Below are positions 16,849 through 26,070 of a stretch of DNA of 29,618 nucleotides, piece by piece. The notes under the pieces were generated by a model, which was given only the letters and a program-made list of their open reading frames with translations, had not been told where the DNA came from and ran no database searches. Numbering within the stretch: position 1 is the first letter of the stretch; each line of letters begins with the position of its first letter. The stretch comes from CALVUP01 sp964422195 (lineage in GTDB: Bacteria > Bacillota_I > Bacilli_A > RF39 > UBA660): positions 1 through 29,618 of the forward strand of contig CAYRAF010000011.1 of assembly GCA_964422195.1 (NCBI GenBank), written 5' to 3'. Position numbers and translations under genes: made by a program.

Positions 16849-19518
16849 TTATTTTTTTTCTTTCAAATGCATAATCTCATTATAAATTCTTTCACAATTC
16901 TTTTTATCAGTATATTTATAAAACCTATCTATTCTCTTTAAATACTTTTTTTCTAATTTACAATCATTTTTAATAAAAGTTATTATTTGATTTATGACAT
17001 CATCAAAATTCTCACAAACAGGGCCAAACCCATCTGTATAATAATCAAAATAACCACGATCAAATATTTGTCCATCATAAAATGCCTTTTGATCCCATTG
17101 AGCATATATAATTGGTTTTTTTAAATATGCTACATCAAATGAAACACTAGAATAATCAGTTACTAATAAGCTACATGTATTAAATTCTTTTCTATAATTA
17201 ATACCTTCTGAAATCATTTCTACTAACTCATTTTTTTTAAAATCTTTAATTTGTTGAACCATATTATTGTGTGGTATAAATCTTATCTTATAATTATACT
17301 GTTTTAATACCTCTAACAATTTTTTATTATTAATTAGATTATTATAAAATTTATAATAATCGGTATTAACAAAATCCTCATTATATATTCTTTTTCCCGT
17401 TTTTTTATCAAGATTATTAACTAAGTATTTTCTCCAAGTGGGCATTATAAGAATACTTTTTTCTTTTTTCGCATTATTTAAATAATCAAATCTAGCAAAA
17501 CCGGTTACCTTAACAATATGTTTTTCATAATTATACTTATAATCCATTATTGATTTAGCTTCATAATTACTTGCAGTAATAAACATATCAATTTTTTTAC
17601 TATTAATATTTAGCCAAGGTGATAAATCATTTTGTGTAATACCATGTTGTAAAAATATAAATTCAAAATTAAATAAATCATTTAAAAAAGCTTTATTATT
17701 ACCAAATGGGTTAATTACATATTCATCTGCATGTGCCGATATAATTTTTTTGCTATTTAAAAATAAGATTTTATATCTTAAAGATGAAGGTGTAACAATC
17801 AATTTATTATATTTTTTATATAGTCTTTCATAGTCTTTAGATTCTTTTGAAATTAAAAAATACTTTTTTTTTGGATACTTATCATTTTTTACTAAATATT
17901 CAAAAAATGCTTCACCATTATCGCTAGCAAAATTTAATCGATCAGAGATAATCCAAATTTCATTTTTATTAAATATTGAATATATATTTGACAATTCTCT
18001 AATAATCAAATTTTTAATTCTATGTTTCTTTAATAGATTGAAAATTGCTAGCAGTTCATATCTCGTTCTATTTATTATATTATTTTTTCTTATAACAAAT
18101 ATATCATTTTTGCTTTTGAATTTAATAATACTTTTATTATGTCGTAAATAAACTGATGAAAATTTTTTAGAAAATGGAGCGCCACCTGTAAACTCTATTG
18201 GTAATTTTATATATTTTTCTTTTTCTTTTATTGCAAAATAAAAGCTATTTACTTTACTTAAATCTATTTCCGCATATAAACCTGTTCTATTAAAACCATA
18301 TTTCTTATCAATGCATTTCATGTATTTGTTAGTATTATCTAATTCATATGTTTTAACTAAATGATGGTGATTGTGATCATCTATAATATATATTGAATTA
18401 AAAATATTAGAAATATTAGATACATAACAATACATTTTTATAATATTATCCTTAAAAATTACATTATTAACACAAATTCCTAATGACTTTAAGTCTAAAA
18501 TGTTTTGATTATTAATAACGATTTTTTCGTTTTGTAGCTCATAATTAATTTTTCCTTCATACTTAAGATTTAAATAATATAATTTTTTTAAGTTATTTCC
18601 AAAAGGAGCATCAATTATAACATCATCATCAATATCTTTCAATAAATCTTTTAATATACTTATATATTTAGATTTTTCTTGATTAGTCAATGTATTTGGG
18701 AAAGCTGTTGTAAATATTCTCCACTGTAAATCATATAATATTAAAAATTGTATATATTTTATTACTTTATTATATTTCTTTTTAGATAAATCAAATAAAT
18801 ATTTATAACATAATTTTGGAGTATCAAGATACCAATTTTTTATTTTAGTAGATTTATTGATAGCAGAATTTTTTTCTTTTCTTTGTCGATAATTATAGCA
18901 ACTACTAGATATTAGACCAATATTTAGATTTTCTAATATAATTTCATTTATCAATCTAGCATCTTCTGATATCTTTAATATTTCGGAAAATTTTTTGTTT
19001 TTCAATGCAGAATATCTTATCATACATGAGCTACCAGATAGCTGTGGAAGTTTATATTCCTCATTTAAATTCACAATTCTATCGCCATTTTTAAATTTAA
19101 AATCTAAAGCATGATACCCTTTTTTAGCATCAAAAAATTTCATTCTATAGCTAACTAAATTTATATTCTTGTTATTAGATAATAATTCATATCCTTTTTT
19201 AAACGCATCTTTATCCCAAGTATCATCTGAATCCAAAAAATTTATATACTCCGCTTCTGCATATTTTAATCCATTATTACGTGCACTAGACACTCCACTA
19301 TTCTTCTGTTTAATATAAATAATATTATTTGGATATTTATTCTTATATTTTAAGCAAATAGCTTCTGAATTATCAGTAGAACCATCGTTAACTAAAATCA
19401 TTTGAATATTTTTCTTGAAGCCAATTGTTTGACTAATGACACTTTTAATAGTTTCTTCAAGATATTTTTCAACATTATAAATTGGTATTATAACTGAAAT
19501 TTTAAATTGCTGTTTCAT
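16849..19518 (-). CDS. Bifunctional GT2 glycosyltransferase - TagF-like polyol-phosphate transferase, divergent type
   Basis: The 889-residue fusion begins with a GT2 domain: ISVIIPIYNVEKYL (7-20), VNDGSTDNS (43-51) and DSDD (96-99). Residues 330-480 look beta-rich and may be a non-catalytic module. Residues 515-889 are a TagF-like domain, but of a different subtype from the fusion at 3225-5762. The usual WHA/WHG site reads FLQHGITQND (His625), the KLHP site reads FIPHNN (His750), and the signature VTDYSSVSFD (786-795) is kept. Both histidines thought to be needed for catalysis are present. It probably adds a sugar and a polyol-phosphate unit to a growing polymer. The gene stands alone between the tagG operon and the glf operon, with its own promoter and GAGGTG ribosome site. 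The acceptor and the CDP-polyol are unknown. Confidence 0.85.
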   Translation of the reverse strand: MKQQFKISVIIPIYNVEKYLEETIKSVISQTIGFKKNIQMILVNDGSTDNSEAICLKYKNKYPNNIIYIKQKNSGVSSARNNGLKYAEAEYINFLDSDDTWDKDAFKKGYELLSNNKNINLVSYRMKFFDAKKGYHALDFKFKNGDRIVNLNEEYKLPQLSGSSCMIRYSALKNKKFSEILKISEDARLINEIILENLNIGLISSSCYNYRQRKEKNSAINKSTKIKNWYLDTPKLCYKYLFDLSKKKYNKVIKYIQFLILYDLQWRIFTTAFPNTLTNQEKSKYISILKDLLKDIDDDVIIDAPFGNNLKKLYYLNLKYEGKINYELQNEKIVINNQNILDLKSLGICVNNVIFKDNIIKMYCYVSNISNIFNSIYIIDDHNHHHLVKTYELDNTNKYMKCIDKKYGFNRTGLYAEIDLSKVNSFYFAIKEKEKYIKLPIEFTGGAPFSKKFSSVYLRHNKSIIKFKSKNDIFVIRKNNIINRTRYELLAIFNLLKKHRIKNLIIRELSNIYSIFNKNEIWIISDRLNFASDNGEAFFEYLVKNDKYPKKKYFLISKESKDYERLYKKYNKLIVTPSSLRYKILFLNSKKIISAHADEYVINPFGNNKAFLNDLFNFEFIFLQHGITQNDLSPWLNINSKKIDMFITASNYEAKSIMDYKYNYEKHIVKVTGFARFDYLNNAKKEKSILIMPTWRKYLVNNLDKKTGKRIYNEDFVNTDYYKFYNNLINNKKLLEVLKQYNYKIRFIPHNNMVQQIKDFKKNELVEMISEGINYRKEFNTCSLLVTDYSSVSFDVAYLKKPIIYAQWDQKAFYDGQIFDRGYFDYYTDGFGPVCENFDDVINQIITFIKNDCKLEKKYLKRIDRFYKYTDKKNCERIYNEIMHLKEKK

Positions 19519-19536
19519 TTTTACACCTCAAGTATA

Positions 19537-19565
19537 ATTATATGATAAATTTATAGAAAAGTAAA
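19537..19565 (-). promoter_or_regulatory. Promoter of the divergent GT2-TagF gene; twin of the promoter at 1031-1059
   Basis: On the minus strand TTTACT (19560-19565), a 17-base spacer and TATAAT (19537-19542) are followed by the same palindrome and ribosome site as at 1054-1078. The 25 bases from 19542 down to 19518 match exactly, while the spacers differ. Confidence 0.65.
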
Positions 19566-19620
19566 ATCTATTTTTATTGCTTTTTTTATAAAATTATAAA
19601 ACATCTTATTTAATAAATGT

Positions 19621-21513
19621 TCATTTTGATTTTTGTAATTGATATATTTTAACATGATGTTTAGCTGTATCATTTGAATTATCCCATATTAAAGAATAGT
19701 TATGATTATATATGAAATTTTGTATATCATAGTCATTGTGTTGAACTACTATTATTTTAGGTCTTTCTTTATCTAAATCATTAAAATAATCTCTTTTTAT
19801 TTTTTTAGACACATTTATTATTGGCATGGTATACGAATACTTTGTAGCATGTAATCTATGACTTATCAGATAAATAATATTATAATTTCCATATATAGAT
19901 ATTTTATCTTCTGAAGTAGTAGTTTGAGTTATAATCTTACTAACTTTTAGAACTTCCGTAGATAAATTATTATTATTTCTATTTAAATATATATTATTAA
20001 CGCCTTTTAAATGATCTATCCAATTTGGTAACATTAAATTCACTGATAAAAATAATAAAGACATTACTGTAATTAAATCTGTTTTTAATCCTTTATCTAG
20101 TCTATTGCAATAATTAAAAAATTCTGACAAAGGTAGTGCAATAATTGGGATAAATATTATCATATAATGATAATATGCTCTTCCAGACATTGATATTAAA
20201 AATATTGAAATAATCATATATATTAAGTATATAATATATTTTTTATCCTTTTTACTTAAATATATTGTTATTAAGTATGATAGCATGATTACTGGATTAT
20301 TAAGAAAACTAAATATCGTTGTTATAACGCTATATTGAGGATCAATATTTGAATATGCTGCATATTCTTTATTAAATATAATATAATCAAAATAAAAATC
20401 TTTTAAGGCACCATTTATACCAAGCCATATAATTATAGGCAATACTATAATACTAGTTCCTATTAGAAACCAAATAATAAAATTTATTAACTCTTTAATC
20501 TTTTTATCTTTAATACATTTAATAAAAATATATAAACAGAATATAAACCAAGTTCCAATCATATTCGGTCTAAGCATTAAGACTGCACCAAATGATAGTC
20601 CGCATAATAATAATCTCGTTTTACTTATAACATTATTAAATATATAATCCAAAAATATATATAATGATACTGCTATAAATGGCATTGCATATTCTTCTGT
20701 TAAATTACCACCTTCAAGATATAAGAATAACATTGATATTGCGAAGACGCTTATAAAAAATGAGATAAATTTATTACACTTTAATCTTCCAATTTTATAC
20801 ATATAATGCATTGTAAGATATACACTTATAAATTCAAAAATCCATACACCTCTATATGGAGATATTTTAAAGCCTAAATAATTAATTATATATAATAATG
20901 GTCCTTTATGGTCAAATGAATGTAAGTATGGCATATAACCACCATTCATCATCAACGCTATAGTCTTATAAACACTAGAATCAATTCCAGTATCTTTTCC
21001 TACCCATAAATGTAATGGACTTATCATTAACAATAAAAATGTTATTATAAAAAATCCAATATAAATTAGATATTTAGATTTATCACTTTCATTATTTACA
21101 TTTTTTTTCTTTTTAAATATAATCAACTTACTAGCAATATAATTTAATATGATAACTAATATATTAGCTAAGGTTTTAATTATTACATCATTAAAACCAA
21201 TTTTTTCAACAAATATAAACATACAAAGCCAATCTACAAAACCAGTAGCAAGCCTACAAGAAAAAAAAGATATTATTTCTTCTAATATTTCTTTTTTTGT
21301 ATTAGCTTGACTTTCAAATACCCATTTTCTATTTGTTAAATATGCAAATAAAACCGCTAATGCCCATGATAATATAGTACTAAACATAACACCAGTCTTT
21401 AATATATGAGCAAAGAAATAATATGCAATAATATTAACAAGAGTTGTACATACACCAAAAAATAAATACATTATTATACTTTTATATTTTTTATATAAAT
21501 TTTTTATCATCAT
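19621..21513 (-). CDS. Fusion of GtrA-type flippase to GT-C membrane glycosyltransferase
   Basis: The 630-residue protein joins two units normally encoded separately. Residues 1-135 are a complete GtrA domain: MYLFFGVCTTLVNIIAYYF (15-33), AYLTNRKWVFES (57-68) and NYIASKLIIFKKKK (124-137). A short polar linker (137-147) follows. Residues 148-630 are a GT39-like GT-C protein with many membrane segments. Its first outside loop has GKDTGIDSSVY (172-182) with Asp178 and DHKGPLLY (201-208), the typical loop of Pmt/ArnT-like enzymes. A flippase joined to the transferase that uses its product suggests direct hand-over of a polyprenyl-linked sugar. The start overlaps the GT2 stop by ATGA; a second ATG follows at once (21508-21510). 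No frame break is seen at the junction, so this is a single open frame. Confidence 0.85.
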   Translation of the reverse strand: MMIKNLYKKYKSIIMYLFFGVCTTLVNIIAYYFFAHILKTGVMFSTILSWALAVLFAYLTNRKWVFESQANTKKEILEEIISFFSCRLATGFVDWLCMFIFVEKIGFNDVIIKTLANILVIILNYIASKLIIFKKKKNVNNESDKSKYLIYIGFFIITFLLLMISPLHLWVGKDTGIDSSVYKTIALMMNGGYMPYLHSFDHKGPLLYIINYLGFKISPYRGVWIFEFISVYLTMHYMYKIGRLKCNKFISFFISVFAISMLFLYLEGGNLTEEYAMPFIAVSLYIFLDYIFNNVISKTRLLLCGLSFGAVLMLRPNMIGTWFIFCLYIFIKCIKDKKIKELINFIIWFLIGTSIIVLPIIIWLGINGALKDFYFDYIIFNKEYAAYSNIDPQYSVITTIFSFLNNPVIMLSYLITIYLSKKDKKYIIYLIYMIISIFLISMSGRAYYHYMIIFIPIIALPLSEFFNYCNRLDKGLKTDLITVMSLLFLSVNLMLPNWIDHLKGVNNIYLNRNNNNLSTEVLKVSKIITQTTTSEDKISIYGNYNIIYLISHRLHATKYSYTMPIINVSKKIKRDYFNDLDKERPKIIVVQHNDYDIQNFIYNHNYSLIWDNSNDTAKHHVKIYQLQKSK

Positions 21514-22235
21514 TTTCTAAACATATCCTTTTTAAATTTTCTAAAATCAGCAAGAGCTTTCCAACCGATTTTTACAATTTTTGGTATATTTATTGAATTC
21601 ACTCCACCTTGTCTTGGTTTAAAAGATATTTCTTTAAAAATAATCTTTTCATTATTATGCTTAAAATATGCGGTTAATATTATATTTGGAATATTATAAT
21701 CATTAGGTAATTTATCAATATATTTTGCTACAATACTTGCTTTCATTAATCTAAATGGTGCATTTGCATCTGGTACTTTAACTTTAAAATATATCTTCAA
21801 CAATCTACAAACAGTTTTTTCTACAAAAGCTCTTTGTTTTCCGTCTCCTCTTACTACCCTATTGCCTAGCAATAAATCATATTTATTTCTATCATTCCAA
21901 AAAGCCTCAAATTCATCAGGATTTGTTTGTCCATCAGAGTCTGTTTGAAATATCCAATCAGCCTTCTTTTTTATTGCATAATTATATAAATATATAACTT
22001 TAGGTCCATGCTGTTTTAAGGAGTCTGAAACTATATCTAACTGTGGATACTTTTTTTGTAATTTAACTAGTATTTCATGCGTCTTATCTTCACTTCCAGC
22101 ATCCGCAATTACAATTTTAGAATCTTTATTCCCAAATTTTAATATAGGATACCATTGTTTTATAGTATTTTCTATATTTTCTTCTTCATTATATGCTGGC
22201 ATAACAACATATAGTTTTTCTTTTGATTTATTCAT
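21510..22235 (-). CDS. DPM1-like polyprenyl-phosphate glycosyltransferase (GT2)
   Basis: The 241-residue protein is a GT2 with VVMPAYNEEENIE (10-22), IADAGSEDKT (43-52) and the QTDSDGQTNPDEF motif (97-109). It has no C-terminal membrane helices, so it is DPM1-like rather than GtrB-like. It probably loads a sugar on undecaprenyl-phosphate for the GtrA/GT-C fusion encoded next, with which it overlaps by four bases. A longer frame begins at 22250, but the perfect GGAGGT (22243-22248) is placed seven bases before the ATG at 22233-22235, so that start is preferred. The gene overlaps the glf end by eight bases. Its sugar is unknown; galactofuranose is unlikely to be loaded this way only because glf is next to it. 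Confidence 0.87.
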   Translation of the reverse strand: MNKSKEKLYVVMPAYNEEENIENTIKQWYPILKFGNKDSKIVIADAGSEDKTHEILVKLQKKYPQLDIVSDSLKQHGPKVIYLYNYAIKKKADWIFQTDSDGQTNPDEFEAFWNDRNKYDLLLGNRVVRGDGKQRAFVEKTVCRLLKIYFKVKVPDANAPFRLMKASIVAKYIDKLPNDYNIPNIILTAYFKHNNEKIIFKEISFKPRQGGVNSINIPKIVKIGWKALADFRKFKKDMFRK

Positions 22236-23370
22236 AATTTTTACCTCCATTATTATATATATCCATTGCAGATTTAATCACATCATCCATATCATAATAC
22301 TTATATTCTGCAAGTCTTCCACCAAATATAACCCCTTCTTCTTTTTTAGATAAATTTCTATATTTTTCAGCTAAAGAATTATTCTTATCATCATTAACCG
22401 TATAGTATTTTTCCATACCATCCTTATAATCAGTTGGATATTCAAAAGTAATAACAGTTTTATCAGTAGTTGAATCAAATTCAAAATGCTTATGTTCTAT
22501 AACCCTTGTATAATCCACTTCACGACCTGTATAATTAACTACCGCATTACCTTGATAGTTTTTTTGATCTAGTATTTTAGTATCAAATATTAAACTACGC
22601 CATTCAAGTTTACCTAGAGAATAATTGAAATATTCATCAAGAGCTCCGGTATAAACTATTTTATCAGCGATAGATTTATAATAAGTTGTATTATCAAAAA
22701 AATTAGTATTTAATTTAACCTCAATATCCTTTAACATATTTTCAATTAGTTTAGTATAACCACCAATAGGTATGCCTTGATATCTATCATTAAAATAATT
22801 ATTATCATAAACTAATCTAACTGGTAATCTTTTAATTATAAAAGCCGGTAAATCTTTACAATCTCTATTCCATTGTTTTTCGGTATATCCCTTTATTAAT
22901 TTTTCATATATAGATCTACCAACTAAACTTATTGCTTGCTCTTCTAAGTTTTTTGGTTCAGTATTTATCTCTTTTTTTTCTTCATTGATATGTCTTAATG
23001 CATCTTCTGGAGTAAATACATCATCCCAGATTTTTGAAAATGTATTCATATTAAAAGGCAAATTATATATTTCATCACCTATTCTCGCTATTGGACTATT
23101 TGTATATCTATTAAATTCAGCAAAAGAATTAACATAATTCCATACATCTTTATAATCTGTATGAAATATGTGAGCACCATATTTATGGACTTGAATTCCT
23201 TCTATTTCTTCAGTATAAACATTGCCACCAATATGGTTTCTTTTATCTATAACTAAAACTCTTTTTCCATCTTTTTTAGCTAAATTAGCAAATGTTGCAC
23301 CAAATAAACCAGCACCAACAACTAAATAATCATATTTAATTCTATTTTTACTACCATGTACTTTATCCAT
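22228..23370 (-). CDS. glf: UDP-galactopyranose mutase Glf
   Basis: Glf interconverts UDP-galactopyranose and UDP-galactofuranose using reduced FAD, supplying the furanose donor for surface glycans. The 380-residue protein has the FAD-binding YDYLVVGAGLFGATFA (13-28), DKRNHIGGNVYTEE, KYGAHIFHTDYKDVW with the conserved His pair region, YTEKQWNRD and IPIGGYTKLIENML, all diagnostic of bacterial Glf. The frame is open to an ATG at 23388, but that codon has no ribosome site. GGTGAT (23377-23382) lies six bases before the ATG at 23368-23370, which is therefore preferred. It heads an operon with a GT2 and the GtrA/GT-C fusion. The presence of glf implies galactofuranose in one of the polymers made here. 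Confidence 0.95.
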   Translation of the reverse strand: MDKVHGSKNRIKYDYLVVGAGLFGATFANLAKKDGKRVLVIDKRNHIGGNVYTEEIEGIQVHKYGAHIFHTDYKDVWNYVNSFAEFNRYTNSPIARIGDEIYNLPFNMNTFSKIWDDVFTPEDALRHINEEKKEINTEPKNLEEQAISLVGRSIYEKLIKGYTEKQWNRDCKDLPAFIIKRLPVRLVYDNNYFNDRYQGIPIGGYTKLIENMLKDIEVKLNTNFFDNTTYYKSIADKIVYTGALDEYFNYSLGKLEWRSLIFDTKILDQKNYQGNAVVNYTGREVDYTRVIEHKHFEFDSTTDKTVITFEYPTDYKDGMEKYYTVNDDKNNSLAEKYRNLSKKEEGVIFGGRLAEYKYYDMDDVIKSAMDIYNNGGKNYE

Positions 23371-23376
23371 TCTACT

Positions 23377-23382
23377 ATCACC
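23377..23382 (-). promoter_or_regulatory. Ribosome site deciding the glf start
   Basis: Minus-strand GGTGAT, six bases before ATG 23368-23370. The in-frame upstream ATG at 23386-23388 has only AT-rich sequence before it and lies about 14 bases from the predicted transcript start. Confidence 0.6.
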
Positions 23383-23408
23383 ATTCATATTAATTATTAG
23401 ATAATAAA

Positions 23409-23437
23409 ATTATAGCATTTATATACTTAAATGTAAA
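23409..23437 (-). promoter_or_regulatory. Sigma-A-type promoter of the glf operon
   Basis: Minus-strand TTTACA (23432-23437), a 17-base spacer ending TGC, and TATAAT (23409-23414). This gives near-consensus boxes with an extended -10, one of the best promoters in the window. It lies between the yfhO2 terminator and glf. Confidence 0.75.
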
Positions 23438-23458
23438 TATCAATGAATTTAAGTTTAT

Positions 23459-23481
23459 AAAAAAAAGAGTATTTCTACTCT
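23459..23481 (-). terminator. Terminator of the second yfhO-family gene
   Basis: Minus-strand AGAGTA (23476-23481) and TACTCT (23466-23471) close a GAAA tetraloop, followed by seven or eight U residues. The stem starts at the stop codon (23480-23482). Confidence 0.85.
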
Positions 23482-26002
23482 AATATACATCAAATCTATT
23501 TTTTATTTTTAAACTTTGTTTTAATAATTCATCATCATGTAAATAAACTAAAAATATTAATATTGATATAGAAGTTAATACCCTTCCAAATTTTGAAAAT
23601 GGTGCCTTATATGTTATTACGATATCATGATGCCCAGGAGAAACTTTAAATCCTATATAATTCAAATCTGTTTTTTTATAACCAATAGTTTTACCATCTA
23701 AATATATTTCAAAACCTGAATCATAAGGTATAGATAAATTGAAATATCCATATTCTTTTGTATCTACACTACCTACAATTTTATTAGCCTTTGTCTTCTT
23801 TTTATTAATCATAAATTCATCAAAGTTTTCACGAATATCTTTAACATTATCATAATCAAGAATATAGAGCCTAATATTACTAATAATATACTTACCAGGA
23901 GAAAACTTTATTTTTTTATTTTTTATTTGATCCAGTGAAATAGTATATGTAAAATTCTTGTTTTTATTATTATATTTCCATTCTTTACAAGTATATACAT
24001 TATTCTGTCCCATAATACTGATTATTTGATCTCCAACTTCACAAGATTGATTATAATCCATATTAAAACTTATAAATAAGATTTTATTTGAAATAGTTTT
24101 ATCTTCAGGTATATCTATAACCAAGTCTTCTTCTTTTGAATTATTAATAATATATTTATTATTCTTTTTTACAATATATTTATTATCTTTAATTAAGGAA
24201 TCTATATTATAGTTATATTCTGAAATATTACTTTCATAATCATTAATTATTCTATTTTCATCAACAATAACATAATTCATTAAAGCTTCTATATTTTGTG
24301 GATATTTTAAAGTTTTATAATACTTCAAATTCATAACTTTATACGTTGAATATCCTATTGGAAAAGCACTTTCATTTTTATAAATATTATTTTTTTGTTT
24401 CGCATATCCATACATTTCATTTTTATTAGTATATAAATATCTATTACCAGTATATATATTATATAATACATTTGTAGAAGGACTTAGAACCATACTATTT
24501 CTATATGAAACTTCATTTTTAAATATATTAAGATATGATTTTCTATTATTTAAATTAGATAATGATGAATATTCAAAGCTACTATAATGATTAATATCTA
24601 CTATATTATTTGTAGACACTAAGCCATTATTATAATTAAATCTATAAATATTATTATCTTCTTTTATAACTTCTTTAATTTGGTTATATGTACTATTATT
24701 AAATAAACTATTAAAATCCTTTTTTAATATTAAATCATGCCTACTAAATATTGAAATAAAACCAAAAATTATAAAATACAAAGAAATTATAATAATTCCC
24801 ATTATATTATTTTTTAGTAAGAATACTAAAACAACTAAAATAGCAAGTAAATCAATAAGAATATAATATTTAAAATTAATAATTGAACTGATCATAACTA
24901 TTGCAATCACTAAAATAATACTTAATTTTAGTAATTTAACATTTGAAATATCCTTAATAAAATAGCCAAGAATTAATCCATACAAAGGTAAAAATGGAAT
25001 AAACGCTTTATACTCAATATACATTCCACTATTAAACATAAATGGGAATATAGGAATAATAGTAATAACTAATAAAATTATTGATAAAACTTTTAAAGCC
25101 ACATTCTTTTTAAATAGCATATGGATTAATGCAAATAACAATAATAAACCTGTACCATAACCATATGGAGAATATAAATATGTAACTAAATTAAAATTAG
25201 GAATCAATAAATTTAAAAAATTAATATTAGTAGATGTAGCAATTCGACCATTTATAACAGCATATGCCGTTGGTAATAAATAAAATAAAGAGAATAAAAT
25301 ACCAAAAATTATAGGTTTTACAATTTGCATAATATTTATTATAAATTCTTTAAAACTAAAATCATTTTGTTCTAAATATACATATACTCCATATATAAAA
25401 AGTGATAAAATTTCAGTAATAGCAAATACATAATTAGATAGAATCATTCCTAATATAGAAAAAGTAATCATTAATTTAGATTTCTTACTTGCGTTTTTAT
25501 AAAACTCGTCTATGCCATATAGTCCTAAAAGTAAAAAAGGAAAATATGAAATAAACATAATATGTCTTGTTGCATGAAAAACTATAGGCATTGACACTAA
25601 TAAAGCCAAAGAAATAATAAATGATATTGTAGAATCAAATCTTCTTATCGCCCATCTATAGTAAAAATGTATAGTAAATATAATTAATATAAGCATAGAA
25701 ATTTGAATGTATGTAGACGTTTTAATAAAAGGAACTAAATAAGATATTAAAAATATTGGACTATATAATCCATAATATCCAAAATAGAATATATTTTGTC
25801 CATTACCAATATTAAAGGCAAATTGTGGGAATATTTTTCCGGTTTCGTAAAATAAATTTCTAAAATAATCTGCAAATAAAAAATGTTGTGATATAAAATC
25901 CTTACTAGACCCAAATATATATTGCCCTTTTACCAAAAACAACACCAAAAAAATACTTATGATTTCTAATATTATTAAATTTTTATAATCTCTTCTTTTC
26001 AT
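23480..26002 (-). CDS. YfhO-family GT-C membrane glycosyltransferase, second copy
   Basis: The 840-residue protein has the same plan as the product of 12497-15166. It has an N-terminal helix, a first outside loop with SSKDFISQHFLFADYF and NIGNGQNIFYFGYYG, about twelve membrane segments to residue 420, and a large outside domain. The YfhO-type end is SGFEIYLDGKTI and GHHDIVITYKAP, followed by one last helix. The two copies are far apart in sequence, so they probably act on different sugars or acceptors. The preferred start is ATG 26000-26002 with GAGGT (26011-26015) eight bases upstream; a TTG at 26006-26008 would be only two bases from that site. It is a single-gene unit with its own promoter and terminator, next to the glf operon. 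No CsbB partner is adjacent. Confidence 0.85.
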   Translation of the reverse strand: MKRRDYKNLIILEIISIFLVLFLVKGQYIFGSSKDFISQHFLFADYFRNLFYETGKIFPQFAFNIGNGQNIFYFGYYGLYSPIFLISYLVPFIKTSTYIQISMLILIIFTIHFYYRWAIRRFDSTISFIISLALLVSMPIVFHATRHIMFISYFPFLLLGLYGIDEFYKNASKKSKLMITFSILGMILSNYVFAITEILSLFIYGVYVYLEQNDFSFKEFIINIMQIVKPIIFGILFSLFYLLPTAYAVINGRIATSTNINFLNLLIPNFNLVTYLYSPYGYGTGLLLLFALIHMLFKKNVALKVLSIILLVITIIPIFPFMFNSGMYIEYKAFIPFLPLYGLILGYFIKDISNVKLLKLSIILVIAIVMISSIINFKYYILIDLLAILVVLVFLLKNNIMGIIIISLYFIIFGFISIFSRHDLILKKDFNSLFNNSTYNQIKEVIKEDNNIYRFNYNNGLVSTNNIVDINHYSSFEYSSLSNLNNRKSYLNIFKNEVSYRNSMVLSPSTNVLYNIYTGNRYLYTNKNEMYGYAKQKNNIYKNESAFPIGYSTYKVMNLKYYKTLKYPQNIEALMNYVIVDENRIINDYESNISEYNYNIDSLIKDNKYIVKKNNKYIINNSKEEDLVIDIPEDKTISNKILFISFNMDYNQSCEVGDQIISIMGQNNVYTCKEWKYNNKNKNFTYTISLDQIKNKKIKFSPGKYIISNIRLYILDYDNVKDIRENFDEFMINKKKTKANKIVGSVDTKEYGYFNLSIPYDSGFEIYLDGKTIGYKKTDLNYIGFKVSPGHHDIVITYKAPFSKFGRVLTSISILIFLVYLHDDELLKQSLKIKNRFDVY

Positions 26003-26022
26003 AGACAATTACCTCATCATCT

Positions 26023-26050
26023 ATTTTAAACAAAAAAGAAAAAGTGTCAA
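26023..26050 (-). promoter_or_regulatory. Promoter of the second yfhO-family gene, -35 inside a terminator
   Basis: Minus-strand TTGACA (26045-26050, full consensus), a 16-base spacer and TAAAAT (26023-26028). The -35 box comprises the loop and part of the downstream arm of the deacetylase terminator hairpin. Confidence 0.6.
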
Positions 26051-26060
26051 TACACTTTTT
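26032..26060 (-). terminator. Terminator of the lectin-deacetylase gene
   Basis: Minus-strand AAAAAGTGT (26052-26060) and ACACTTTTT (26039-26047) form a nine-base stem with a four-base loop, followed by CTTTTTT. It lies just after the stop codon at 26071. Confidence 0.8.
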
Positions 26061-26070
26061 TATTTTTTTA

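Noticed and set aside
16834..16858. Hairpin AATAAT/ATTATT followed by T-run on the plus strand
   Set aside because: It would terminate plus-strand transcription, but no plus-strand gene lies upstream, and on the minus strand it is followed by A residues.
22236..22250. Upstream start (ATG at 22250) for the DPM1-like GT2
   Set aside because: The GGAGGT ribosome site would be inside the coding part. It is correctly placed for the ATG at 22235 instead.
26003..26008. TTG start for the second YfhO-family protein
   Set aside because: Only two bases from the GAGGT site; the ATG at 26002 has an eight-base spacing.
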